DNA from: Myroides sp. 1354
Lineage (GTDB): Bacteria > Bacteroidota > Bacteroidia > Flavobacteriales > Flavobacteriaceae
Length of the DNA: 59,478 bases
NCBI RefSeq assembly: GCF_030324495.1
Contig: NZ_JACAGN010000006.1
Span: 1 to 59,478 of the forward strand
Direction of reading: 5' to 3'
The translations under genes and the position numbers were made by a program. This document shows positions 24,339 through 34,500 of this stretch, piece after piece (the stretch's first letter is position 1; the number at the start of each line of letters is the position of its first letter). Below the pieces are notes generated by a model. It made no database searches, was not told the DNA's origin, and saw nothing but the letters and a program-made list of their open reading frames with translations.

Positions 24339-27227
24339 ATGATTCGAATGAATAGATTATCCCCTTTTGGAATCGGTTTGTTGTTATTGACAGCCACCTT
24401 AGGGTATGGACAGAAAAAACCTTTAGATCACGGGGTATACGATCGCTGGGAGACTGTTGCCAATAAGCAATTTACTAACGACGGAAAGGCAATTGCTTAC
24501 CAAATTGCTCAACAAGAAGGTGACAAAACCTTGAGAATTCATTTTTTACAACAAAAAAAAGAAGAAGCTTTTCCACGGGGAGAACAAGTTGCGTTTACTG
24601 CCGATTCTAAATTTATGGTTTTTGCAATTCGACCGACTTATTCTGATTTAAAAGCAGTTAAAAATAAAAAGAAGAAAGAAGATGAAATTGCTAAAGATTC
24701 CTTGGCAATATACAATTTAACTCAACAAACGATTGTCAAGATTCCACAAGTTAAGTCATTTAAATTGCCAGTAAAAGGAAGTGGTGTTTTAGCTTACTTA
24801 TTGGAAAAAGAACAAGATACCCTTGGTGGGAAAAAGAAAAAAGCTGATAAAAAGGCGGATAAAAATGAGCCTTTAACATTAGTCGTTCGTCATTTAGAAA
24901 CAGGAAGTGAAGAACGTATCTCTCATGTGGTATCCTATCATTTTGACGAAATAGGAAATTATCTTGTTTATGTCACAGCTAATCCTGAGGCAAAGAAAAA
25001 AGAAGAAAATAAAGAGAAAACGCAAGAAGAAAATAAAGATACCCTGGAGGAAATTGCAATAGCTCCTATTGTAAATCAAGAATATGGTGCTTATGCTTTG
25101 AATTTGAAAACAGGGAAAAAGTCTGTCTTGCTATTAGGGGAAGGAAAGTTCTCACAGTTTAATCTAGATAAAGAAGGGAAACAAGTCGTTTTTACGTATA
25201 CTCAAGATGATGAAAAAGCATTAGTTAAAAATTATGCTATTTATCAAGCAATTTTACCAAAGCCAGCACAAGTACTGATTGAAAATACAGGAAAAGGTAT
25301 GCCAGAAAAATGGGTTGTATCTGAAAATTATACGCCTCAATTCAGTAAAAATGGAAAAAGATTGTACTTCGGAATAGCACCTCAAACTATTCCCAAGGAT
25401 ACCACTTTAATTGCTGACGATCACGCTATAGTTGATATTTGGCATTATAAGGAAGATTATTTACAACCACAGCAGCTTGTTAATCTAGATAAAGATTTGA
25501 AAAAATCCTATTTAGCTACTGTAGATTTAGTGAAGCGAAGTGCGCTTGTTGCACTAGCTGATGAAACAACAAATTATACTTCGCTAGTTGATGAAGGGGA
25601 TGCAACTCTTGTATTTCAAGCTTCAGATTACGGAAGACGTGTGGAAAAACAATGGGATATTTCAGGAGTGTCTTCATACTATCTTGTGAATGTTCAAACA
25701 GGAAAACGAACAGAAGTTGTCAAAGATTTACCAGGAAGAGCTACAATATCACCTAAAGGAACCGCTGTAGTTTATTACAATAGTCAAGAGGCAAATTGGT
25801 ATGTATATGATGTGAAAACAAGTAAGACTAAACAATTGAACAAAGGAGTAACTGTATCCTTCGCTGAAGAAGAATTTGATATGCCAGATCTTCCTTCTGC
25901 CTACGGAATTAAAGGCTGGACAGACCATGATGAATCAGTACTCATCGGTGATCGTTATGATATATGGGAGTTTTATTTGAAGGGAAATAAAGCGCCTCGT
26001 ATGATTACGAACGGCTATGGACGTCAACATAATCTTACCTTCGATTTGCTGCAATTGGACGACGAAAAGAAGTCATTCAATAAGAAAGAGAAAGTGATAG
26101 CTACAGTCTTTGACAATCAAACCAAAGAGGCGGGGTATTTTCAAATAAATTTAGAAAAAACAGAAAATCCAACGAAAATTGTTGTAGAAAACTACAGTGG
26201 ATTTGCTTCGTTAACTAAAGCGAAAAATGCAACAATCTATGCGCTTACTAAAGGGAATTTTACGCATTCAAATGATTTGTATGTAGGAGCACAGTTGAAT
26301 CAAATGACACAGATAAGTCAACTAAATTCGCAACAACAAGAATACAATTGGGGTACGAATGAATTGATACATTGGACCACACCTAATGGATACGATGCAA
26401 CAGGAGTTTTGTTTAAACCAGAAGATTTTGATGCATCTAAAAAGTATCCGATGATCGTGTATTTCTATGAGAAATTATCTGATAATTTAAATCGCTATGA
26501 AGCACCTGCTCCAACGCCTTCTCGTTTAAATATTCCCTATTTTGTTAGTAATGGATATTTAGTTTTTACGCCAGATATCAGTTATACCGATGGATTTCCT
26601 GGAAAAGCTGCAGAAGAGTACATTAATTCGGGAGTAGATTTTCTGAAGAAAAATGCTTGGGTAGATGGTGATAAAATAGGAATTCAAGGTCAAAGTTGGG
26701 GTGGATATCAAGTAACGTATTTAGTAACAGTGACGGATCGATATGCTGCGGCTTGGGCAGGTGCTCCAGTTGCCAATATGACTTCTGCCTATGGAGGAAT
26801 TCGCTGGGGAACAGGAATGAGCCGTCAATTTCAATATGAAAAAACACAAAGCAGAATTGGTAAAACACTTTGGGAAGGATATGATTTATACATTGAAAAC
26901 TCGCCTTTGTTTAAAGTGCCTAATATAACAACACCTTTGGTTATTATGCATAACGACAATGATGGAGCAGTGCCTTGGTATCAAGGAATTGAAATGTTTA
27001 TGGCGATGCGTCGTTTGGAAAAACCAGTATGGATGTTGAATTACAACGGGGATGAACACAATTTGATGAAACGTCAGAATAGAAAAGACATTCAAATTCG
27101 CCAACAGCAGTTTTTTGATTATTATCTGAAGGATGCAAAAGCACCAGTTTGGATGGTAAAAGGAGTACCTGCTGTGTTAAAAGGAAAAGATTGGGGATTT
27201 GAACTAACTGAAGAAAGAATAAAGTAA
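24339..27227 (+). CDS. S9 family peptidase (prolyl oligopeptidase type), exported
   Basis: A 962-residue protein with a signal peptide (about 1-24, ending GYGQ; the ATG at 24348 is an alternative start). A long beta-propeller-like region (about 30-680) with a Lys/Glu-rich segment near 160-240 precedes the alpha/beta hydrolase domain (about 690-945). The catalytic triad is visible: Ser786 in GQSWGGY, Asp875 in NDNDGAVP and His907 in GDEHN. By family it cleaves peptides, with dipeptidyl or oligopeptidyl activity, in the periplasm or outer membrane, which suits a protein-degrading lifestyle. It is monocistronic with a strong terminator. A near-match -7 box (TACCTTTC, 24294-24301) lies upstream. 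Confidence 0.93.
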   Translation: MIRMNRLSPFGIGLLLLTATLGYGQKKPLDHGVYDRWETVANKQFTNDGKAIAYQIAQQEGDKTLRIHFLQQKKEEAFPRGEQVAFTADSKFMVFAIRPTYSDLKAVKNKKKKEDEIAKDSLAIYNLTQQTIVKIPQVKSFKLPVKGSGVLAYLLEKEQDTLGGKKKKADKKADKNEPLTLVVRHLETGSEERISHVVSYHFDEIGNYLVYVTANPEAKKKEENKEKTQEENKDTLEEIAIAPIVNQEYGAYALNLKTGKKSVLLLGEGKFSQFNLDKEGKQVVFTYTQDDEKALVKNYAIYQAILPKPAQVLIENTGKGMPEKWVVSENYTPQFSKNGKRLYFGIAPQTIPKDTTLIADDHAIVDIWHYKEDYLQPQQLVNLDKDLKKSYLATVDLVKRSALVALADETTNYTSLVDEGDATLVFQASDYGRRVEKQWDISGVSSYYLVNVQTGKRTEVVKDLPGRATISPKGTAVVYYNSQEANWYVYDVKTSKTKQLNKGVTVSFAEEEFDMPDLPSAYGIKGWTDHDESVLIGDRYDIWEFYLKGNKAPRMITNGYGRQHNLTFDLLQLDDEKKSFNKKEKVIATVFDNQTKEAGYFQINLEKTENPTKIVVENYSGFASLTKAKNATIYALTKGNFTHSNDLYVGAQLNQMTQISQLNSQQQEYNWGTNELIHWTTPNGYDATGVLFKPEDFDASKKYPMIVYFYEKLSDNLNRYEAPAPTPSRLNIPYFVSNGYLVFTPDISYTDGFPGKAAEEYINSGVDFLKKNAWVDGDKIGIQGQSWGGYQVTYLVTVTDRYAAAWAGAPVANMTSAYGGIRWGTGMSRQFQYEKTQSRIGKTLWEGYDLYIENSPLFKVPNITTPLVIMHNDNDGAVPWYQGIEMFMAMRRLEKPVWMLNYNGDEHNLMKRQNRKDIQIRQQQFFDYYLKDAKAPVWMVKGVPAVLKGKDWGFELTEERIK

Positions 27228-27245
27228 AAACTCAAATTACTACAA

Positions 27246-27286
27246 GAAAGGGCCTAAAAGGATTTATTCTTTTTAGGTCCTTTCTT
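27246..27286 (+). terminator. Terminator after the S9 peptidase gene
   Basis: AAAGGGCCTAAAA pairs with TTTTAGGTCCTTT (one G-T pair) around an 11-base loop, then CTT. Confidence 0.88.
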
Positions 27287-27355
27287 ATTTAAAAAAATGT
27301 TGAAGTATACTGAAAAATAGTGAGACCTCACAAGATATAAATACATTCTTATCTG

Positions 27356-27363
27356 TACATTTG
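27356..27363 (+). promoter_or_regulatory. Candidate -7 box for the DUF3142-like lipoprotein gene
   Basis: TACATTTG matches TAnnTTTG. Its position, with a transcript start near 27370, leaves almost no leader for the ATG at 27374 but a 40-base leader for the ATG at 27413. Confidence 0.45.
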
Positions 27364-27412
27364 CTAGAAGAAGATGGCCTCATTTATGAGGTCAAAGGAC
27401 TTCAATACAGCT

Positions 27413-28417
27413 ATGAAAAAAATGATTTTACTGATGTTGTTAGTACTAAGCACATCTTGTAGGAATACTTCTACTCAAGCTCCTCCAAAGCTTTCTTTTT
27501 ATTATTGGAAAACTACTTTTTCTTTAGATCAAGTGGAAAGAGATGCATTAAAAAATCTTGCTGTTAGCAAGCTCTATGTTCGCTATTTTGATATTGGATT
27601 AAAAAATGGAACAGCTATTCCTATTACGCCTGTTGTATTCAAAGATACCGTTCCTCTGTTAGAAGTGGTTCCTGTGGTCTATATTAAAAATGAAGTGGTA
27701 CTCAGTGAACAATTAGATGTGAAAAAACTGGCTCATCAATTGGTCGATTTCGTGTTGCAAATCAATGAGAAAAACAACGTTGATAGCCAAGAAATTCAAA
27801 TTGATTGCGATTGGACTCTAACTAGCAAAGACCGTTTTTTTGCTTTAATCGATCAACTGCGCAAAGAAACAGAAATGAAAATATCAGCAACCATTCGCTT
27901 ACATCAAGTGAAATACGCGTCGAAAACAGGAATTCCCAATGTTGATCGAGGCGTATTGATGTATTACAATATGGGGCGAATTGCTTCAGATTCTTTAAAC
28001 TCTATTTACGATCGCCAAATTGCACAGCAATACATTGGTGGGGTAAAAGAGTATCCGTTAGAGTTAGATTTTGCACTGCCTATTTATTCTTGGGTCGTTC
28101 ACAGTAGAAAGGATCAGGTCCTGCGCTTAATCAGTCGCTTGAGAATACAAGATTTGCAAAAACAACCTCAGATCAAACAGCTTAAAGATCATCAATTTGT
28201 AGTGACTCAAGAAGTCACAGCCTTTGGCTTTGTTTTTCAGCCAGGAGATAGGCTAAAGGTGGAAAGTATATCCGCTGAACAGATACAAGAAATGACAGAA
28301 GATCTGTATCGCGCAAGGGGTACATGTCCTAAAGAAATAATATTATACGACTTAAATTCAAAAAACATCAATTCCTATGATCAAGAAATCTTTAAAGAAA
28401 TGGTACGTTGTAAGTAG
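27413..28417 (+). CDS. Lipoprotein with TIM-barrel-like (DUF3142-type) domain
   Basis: A 334-residue lipoprotein; the lipobox VLSTSC at about residues 11-16 fixes the start at 27413 rather than 27374, which would put 13 extra residues before the signal. The mature protein begins with KLSFYYWKTTFSL and continues with alternating strands and helices, including EIQIDCDWT, ISATIRLHQV and DRGVLMYYNMGR, reminiscent of the glycosidase-like DUF3142 family. The match is by pattern only. Its last 41 bases overlap the start of the next gene in another frame, so the two are probably translated together. Role unknown, perhaps in glycan handling. Confidence 0.7.
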   Translation: MKKMILLMLLVLSTSCRNTSTQAPPKLSFYYWKTTFSLDQVERDALKNLAVSKLYVRYFDIGLKNGTAIPITPVVFKDTVPLLEVVPVVYIKNEVVLSEQLDVKKLAHQLVDFVLQINEKNNVDSQEIQIDCDWTLTSKDRFFALIDQLRKETEMKISATIRLHQVKYASKTGIPNVDRGVLMYYNMGRIASDSLNSIYDRQIAQQYIGGVKEYPLELDFALPIYSWVVHSRKDQVLRLISRLRIQDLQKQPQIKQLKDHQFVVTQEVTAFGFVFQPGDRLKVESISAEQIQEMTEDLYRARGTCPKEIILYDLNSKNINSYDQEIFKEMVRCK

Positions 28418-30680
28418 CCTTACCGCCCTATTGGGAACGGGTATTTACACGTATGGTTGTGCTGATGGCTGGTGGAGCTATTCGAGCATTTCCAATTTTA
28501 CGCCAGAAGCCTTTGTGGATGAATCTTATAAACCTTTATTTTTTGCTCCATACGATCGTTTTTACAACGGAGGATACATGGATAATGCCTCGATGTTCAA
28601 TGACGATATCGTAGCAGAATGGACAACCTATCTACAAGGAAAATTAGACCAGGTAGAAATAAAAAAATACCTGTTGTCTAGTAAAGAGTATGCGACAGAG
28701 ATCGATCAATTATACGCTAACTTAAAAGGAAAAAAGAAAACAACTTGGAACTTAAAAGACGAGCGTATCCAGAATTTTGTTACTTTTTTATATCAGGCCA
28801 AAGAGATCGAAAATTATTCAAATGATAGTTACAGCTATTGGGATTACGAATCCTACGTAGCAAATGTAATGGAAGAAAGTCAAGCAGAGCAAGTAGAGAA
28901 AGTCTATAAAAATCTCAAGAGTAAAGATGTTTTTTTTACGAATAGAATGTGGTTTCAAGTGTTGAAAGCAAAATTCTACTCGACAAATCGAGCTAGTGTT
29001 ATTGCTTTTTTTAATGAAAGTGCGACCAAGCAACCTAAAAACACTTTGTATTATAGAGGGTTAGGTTATGTGGCAGGCGCTTATTATCAGGCGGGTGATT
29101 TCAATCAATCCAATGTATTATATGCCGAAGTTTTTAATGGTAGTCCTTCGTTACGTCAAGTGGCTTTGTACAACTATAAACCTATGGATGCTGCAAGTGT
29201 AAAACAAGTTGCAGAAACCATTTCTTCTAAAGAAGTGCAAGCGGCACTTTGGGCTATGCAAGGGTATTACACGAATTCTATCGATGCTTTAAAAGAAATT
29301 ATTGCCGTAGATAGTAAAAGTCCTCATGCTAATTTCTTATTGACGCGTTGGGTGAATCAACAAGAAGCTGCTGTGCTAAAATTTAGAGAAGAATCATTCA
29401 AAAGCAGCAAAGAATATTTTGCTAGTTTGAAGAAAACCATTGATCAGCCAGGGTTAGATTGGATCAAACAAATAGCAAAACAACCTGAAAAAGTAGACAA
29501 CCCAGCTTTGTGGTTGCTAGCAAGTGGTTATTTGGCCATCTTTCAAGGAGAATACAAGGAGGCAGACGCTGCTTTAGTAAAAGCAAAAAAAGAAGCGAAA
29601 GGAAATGTTTTGGTTGAAAATCAAATTCGCTTATTTGGATTGATTAACCGCATTTCTCAAATGAAGAAAGTGGATGCTAAAGCTGAAGAGTCCATTCTTA
29701 GCGATATGCAATGGATATACAACGATATTATGCCACATACCAATTGGGAAGATCCTTTCCGCTATGATTATGCGATGCATTGGGTGCGCCAATACTTAGC
29801 GGCTATTTACGCAGAACAAGGCAATAGTGTGATGAGTGAAATCATGTTTTCCAATTTAGATTTTTATGGCAAAGTAGAGAATACCATAAAAATGGAAAAA
29901 TTCTTATTGACTACTCAAAAAACTAATTTTGAGCAGTTGATGGTCAGTAAGTATGCTTATAATCTCAGTGATATTTACGAAAGAAGAGCAATTAATTTGT
30001 TTTATCAAGATAAAATAGAGCAAGCAATCGTCGAAATGAAAAAGGCAGAGCCCGTTACAGCAGCCTATGAATATAGTGGAGAACCTTACGTGAAAACGTA
30101 TAAAAATACAGAACTATTGGGTAATCCATTTAATGGTAAAATTCAAGATTGTAACGATTGTGATCACGAGGCTAGACAGACGGTGAAATATACTAAATTG
30201 AGTTTCTTAGAAAAAATTAAAGAAATGCAAGATAAAGTAACCAAAGGAGAGGATGTATTTAATAATGCATTATTAGTAGGAAATGCCTTTTACAATGGGA
30301 CATATTACGGAAATGCACGTGTGTTTTATTATAATGCATTAGTGAATGAATACGGAAATTTCATTTCTCCTTCGGAGCGAAAGTATTTACTAAATATGGG
30401 ATTGGCCAAGAAGTATTACGGCCTGGCTAAGAAAGCAGCAACCACAAAGGAACAAAAAGCAAAAATTGCCTATTTGGAAGCAAAAGTAGAGCGCAATGAG
30501 TTTTATGCGAATCAGTATCAAAATAAAGATTATTATTGGGGTGCAGGATGGGATGATCCGATGTTTAAAAAATGGAAAGGATTCCAAGAACTGGCAACCT
30601 TGTATAGTGATACCCAATACTATCAAGACGTAATCAATGAATGTGGTTATTTTAGAACCTATTTAGAGAAAAATCATTAG
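28377..30680 (+). CDS. Large exported helical-repeat (TPR-like) protein
   Basis: A 767-residue protein with an N-terminal signal or anchor segment (about 8-27), followed by a CADGWW motif, then an Asn/Tyr-rich part and long runs of helical pairs with TPR-like spacing (about 170-650; for example LGYVAGAYYQAGDFNQSNVLYAEV). Near 590 is a Cys-rich spot (CNDCDH) and a second at the C-terminus (ECGYFRTYL). I infer a periplasmic or surface solenoid scaffold. Its start lies 41 bases inside the preceding lipoprotein gene, an unusually long overlap implying coupled expression and a joint function. It is a Bacteroidota-type hypothetical; no enzyme motif seen. Confidence 0.75.
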   Translation: MIKKSLKKWYVVSSLTALLGTGIYTYGCADGWWSYSSISNFTPEAFVDESYKPLFFAPYDRFYNGGYMDNASMFNDDIVAEWTTYLQGKLDQVEIKKYLLSSKEYATEIDQLYANLKGKKKTTWNLKDERIQNFVTFLYQAKEIENYSNDSYSYWDYESYVANVMEESQAEQVEKVYKNLKSKDVFFTNRMWFQVLKAKFYSTNRASVIAFFNESATKQPKNTLYYRGLGYVAGAYYQAGDFNQSNVLYAEVFNGSPSLRQVALYNYKPMDAASVKQVAETISSKEVQAALWAMQGYYTNSIDALKEIIAVDSKSPHANFLLTRWVNQQEAAVLKFREESFKSSKEYFASLKKTIDQPGLDWIKQIAKQPEKVDNPALWLLASGYLAIFQGEYKEADAALVKAKKEAKGNVLVENQIRLFGLINRISQMKKVDAKAEESILSDMQWIYNDIMPHTNWEDPFRYDYAMHWVRQYLAAIYAEQGNSVMSEIMFSNLDFYGKVENTIKMEKFLLTTQKTNFEQLMVSKYAYNLSDIYERRAINLFYQDKIEQAIVEMKKAEPVTAAYEYSGEPYVKTYKNTELLGNPFNGKIQDCNDCDHEARQTVKYTKLSFLEKIKEMQDKVTKGEDVFNNALLVGNAFYNGTYYGNARVFYYNALVNEYGNFISPSERKYLLNMGLAKKYYGLAKKAATTKEQKAKIAYLEAKVERNEFYANQYQNKDYYWGAGWDDPMFKKWKGFQELATLYSDTQYYQDVINECGYFRTYLEKNH

Positions 30681-30690
30681 TAGAAATAAA

Positions 30691-30720
30691 AAAAATCCAG
30701 AAAGTAATTTCTGGATTTTT
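30691..30720. terminator. Terminator after the helical-repeat gene
   Basis: AAAAATCCAGAAA pairs perfectly with TTTCTGGATTTTT around GTAA. Symmetric A and T flanks allow use from the opposite strand. Confidence 0.92.
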
Positions 30721-30757
30721 TATTTTTGATTTTTCTGTTAAAACCTGTTTCAATCGA

Positions 30758-30988
30758 TTAATTGCAAACAATATTCATCGATGTAAGGCTGAAATTTCTC
30801 AGAAATGCCTCTGGTGCATTTTCTAGTTTTTCTAATTGATGCTTAGATAAAATGAAGTTAGTTATAACCCAATTTTTTGTATCATACAACATAATTAGAA
30901 GCTCCTCTTGTAATTGTTGAGAAGGAAGTTGAGCCATGTTTTGTTGTTTCTGCTCGATTCCTTTTTGATTGAAAAATAATTTTTTCAT
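30758..30988 (-). CDS. Small hypothetical protein
   Basis: A 76-residue open frame starting MKKLFFNQKGIEQKQQ, rich in Gln, Leu and Asn, with no recognisable domain, membrane segment or leader cleavage motif. It is alone on the minus strand between a terminator and a 550-base AT-rich gap. Reality as a gene rests only on its start codon, length and free position; it could be chance. Confidence 0.4.
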   Translation of the reverse strand: MKKLFFNQKGIEQKQQNMAQLPSQQLQEELLIMLYDTKNWVITNFILSKHQLEKLENAPEAFLRNFSLTSMNIVCN

Positions 30989-31542
30989 TTTCGGCTACTT
31001 TTTAAGAACGACAATCAAATTTTGTAAGGGGCTTTGATAGAATTAAATTATGAGTGTTGTTTTGTTAGGGTAAAATTACTAAAAATAATTTTATTTTTAA
31101 CTTAAAATCGATAAAAATTACATTTTGTTTCTTTTTATTTAAAATAGAATCTAAATTTTTTGAAAAAATATGTCATTTAATCCGTGATGGTTATTGAGTT
31201 ATTTAGTTGTTTATCTTCTAAAAAAAGCGATATGATTTTTTTATTTTTTTGATTTTTTGAAATATTATTTCCCTAATGGCGCTATTTTATTAAACGAAAA
31301 AGAGGTGAAAAAAAGAGAAAGAAGTGAGTTTTTTTGTTTTTCTTTTGCAAAAAAATAACCTAGATGTTGTAGAACCTGAAAAGAAAAAAATAAAGATCTC
31401 GATGTTAAACTTTTTACGAGATAAAAAATTTTGTTTTTTTCGCGCTAATAGGAGTTGAAAATAGCACTATTTGTGAAATATTAATTATTTGTGCCTTCAA
31501 ATGCTAGATGTTTTTGTTATTTTTGAGTAAAAATAAAAGACT
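30989..31542. other. Long AT-rich intergenic gap
   Basis: Over 550 bases without a credible gene, very A/T-rich with long T and A runs. No hairpin with a T tail and no tRNA-like fold was seen. Its right end holds a candidate promoter for tamB. Confidence 0.6.
31518..31525 (+). promoter_or_regulatory. Candidate -7 box for tamB
   Basis: TATTTTTG matches TAnnTTTG and lies 17 bases before the TTG start, so the leader would be very short. Confidence 0.4.
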
Positions 31543-34500
31543 TTGAAGAAACTACTTGTTAAAATAGGTAAAATAGTGGGTTGGATTGTGTTTTCAATTC
31601 TCGTTTTACTGATACTTTTAATTGTATTAGTGCAGATACCTTCTATTCAAAATGCAATAAAGGACAAAGCCATCACTTTTGTTGAAAATAAAATAGGAAC
31701 TCCTGTTCAATTGGATCGGATTGCCATTTCTTTTCCTAAAAAGATAGTAGTTAAAGGATTATATCTTGAATCTCAAGAAAAAGACACCTTGGTGTATGTG
31801 AATCACTTGGGGGTAGATATTGGGTTATGGGGATTGTTGAATAGCCAAGTAAATGTCAATGCAATTGACTTGGACGGATTAACGGCTCATGTTCACAGAG
31901 ATACCCTACAGCGTTTTAATTTCGATTATATTGTAGACGCTTTTGCTTCCGAAGAGGAAAAAGAAGATACACCTTCTTCCATGAGTGTTTCAGTAGGGCA
32001 AATTAATTTAAGTAATATCGCGTTGAAGTTTGATGATCAATATGATGGACATCATGTCAAGCTGAAACTCAATCAGTTTGTGACGCGCTTCAGAGATTTT
32101 GATCTCGATCAAATGCGATTCTCTTTACCTGTAATTTCTTCGGATGGTTTAGATTTAGTATACTACAAGGAAAAACAATTTGGAGAACGAGAATCAGTCT
32201 TATCCACACAAGAAGAACCTATTGAAGAAGAAATAACTCCTGCTAAACCAATTGATCTGAATATTGGAGTAGTTGAATTGAAACAAACTAAAATTGACTA
32301 CCAAAGTGTAGAAGATTATATTCAGGCGTTCTTGTCTTTAGATGATTTTAAACTGTCATTGAATAAGTTAAATATTGAAAAACAACAAGTAGACATTGAG
32401 GATATTACGCTAAATAAAACAGTAGCTAAGGTTCGTTTTTTAGCTGGAAAGGAAAATCCTCAAACCAATGCTACTCCTGTTGTAAAATCAGATAGTCTAC
32501 CCAATGAAGACCAAACAAACATAGGATGGAACCTCGCTATTCGAAATCTAGGGATTCAAGATTTTAATGCGAAATACGACGATGATAATCACAAGAAAAT
32601 ACCAGAAGGCTTAGATGTAAATCACATTGGTATTGAGGCTTTAAACTTCAGTTTAAAAGACTTTCAATATACGGATGCTGGACTGAATGGAAATTTGCAA
32701 CAATTCTCCTTTAAAGAGCAAAGTGGTTTTAACTTAGACAACGTAAAAGCGTATTTTCAATACGGACAACAAGCCTCTTTTGTTAAAAATCTAAGTGTAG
32801 AAACACCCAATACGCAGTTTAATACAACGGCTGTTTTTAATTACAGTAGTTTAGATCAATTAAAAGATAACTTAGGACAACTTTCAACGGATCTCGTTAT
32901 TTCAAATTCTCATTTAGGCTTGAAAGATGCCTATCTATTGATGCCTGATGTTTTTAAAGCCAATGGATTGACAAAATTAAGCCAAGAAAAAATCAAATTA
33001 GAATTGGTCGCCAAAGGATTGGTTAATGATTTAAATATTGAAAAAATCTATGTGAGTATGTTGGGCTCTACCTTTTTAAATGCGGCAGGAAAAGTGAGAA
33101 ATTTACCTGATGTAGCTAAAGCGTATATTGATTTTACAATTAAAGATTTTCAAACTACGGCCAAAGATATTCGTTTGATTGCCCCTCCTAAAACTTTGCC
33201 TGATAATATTGAAATTCCCGCTTTAATTAGTTTTACAGGTAAAGCCAAAGGAACGCAACAAGATATAGCAAGTACATTTAAATTAAAAACAAGCTTAGGA
33301 ACCATCGACTTTGACGGGTCTTTCAATCAACGTATAAAGAACAAAGAAAAGTATCAAGCAAATCTGACGATTGATAAATTGAACTTAGGGCGTTTGATTA
33401 AAAATGACTCCATAGGAATTATAAGTTTACAGGCGAAAGTAGATGGTGTTAGTTTTGAACCTACGATGGCACAGGCAAATGCCTTAATTAAATTGGATAA
33501 AGCGGAATATAATGGATATACTTATAAAGATATTCAGTTAGATGGACATCTATCCAATGGACAGTATGCTGTTATTACTCACAATGCTGATCCAAATTTG
33601 GATTTCGATTTAAATGCTACTGGTACCTGGACTAATCAAGCATTGAGTCTACAATTACTCGCTGATTTAAAGAAGATTGACTTGTATCAATTGCGTTTGA
33701 ATGCAGAACCCTCTATAGTATCTGGTCGTATTGAGGTTGATATGCCGAATATTATGCCCGATAGCTTAGTAGGAACCGCTATCATTAGTGATTTAAGCTT
33801 TAATGCTCTAAGTCGATCGTTTAAATTACAACCCATTCAATTCCTAGCAGAGGCAGAGGCTTCTTATCGCAAGATGAGTTTAACTTCTCAAGTACTAGAT
33901 TTTGAGATGGAAGGAGATTACCTCTTGACACAGCTAGGTGATGCAATAACACAGACAATTAGCAAGTATTATAAAATTAGTACTGAAGATAAAAAAGAGA
34001 AAGAAACAGCGAAGGTAAATGAACAACGAGTTGAAAAACAACAATATTTTACCTATCAATTACAAGTTAAAAATGATCCTATTTTTCAAAAAATAGTACC
34101 AGAATTAAAGGAAATACAACCCATTTTATTGGGAGGAGTCTATAGACAAAAAGACGATTTCCTCACGATAAAAGGGGAAGTCCCTGCTTTGGAATATGGG
34201 GATATAACCATAGAAGCTATTACATTAGATGTTCAGCCGAAAGGGGCTGCTTTGGATTATAAATTGGGTATTAAAAGTATTTCCAATGCATCTTACAGTA
34301 TTAAACGGATGGTATTGGACGGTTTTGCACAAGAGAACAAACTCGATGTTAACTTTAAACTTTTAGACAAACAAGATAAAATCTGTTACTTGATTGGAGC
34401 AGAACTTCTTTCAGAAGAAAAGCAACAACAGTTGAGTATGAAAGAAGGTGGTTTTATCTTAGACTATATTCCTTGGACCGTGAATCCCAATAACAAAATT

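Noticed and set aside
27374..27412. Start of the DUF3142-like lipoprotein at the upstream ATG
   Set aside because: It would put 13 extra residues in front of the lipoprotein signal and leave almost no leader after the promoter box.
30758..30988. Precursor peptide of a natural product (leader peptide)
   Set aside because: No double-Gly or other cleavage motif and no modification enzyme nearby; only listed as a small hypothetical gene.
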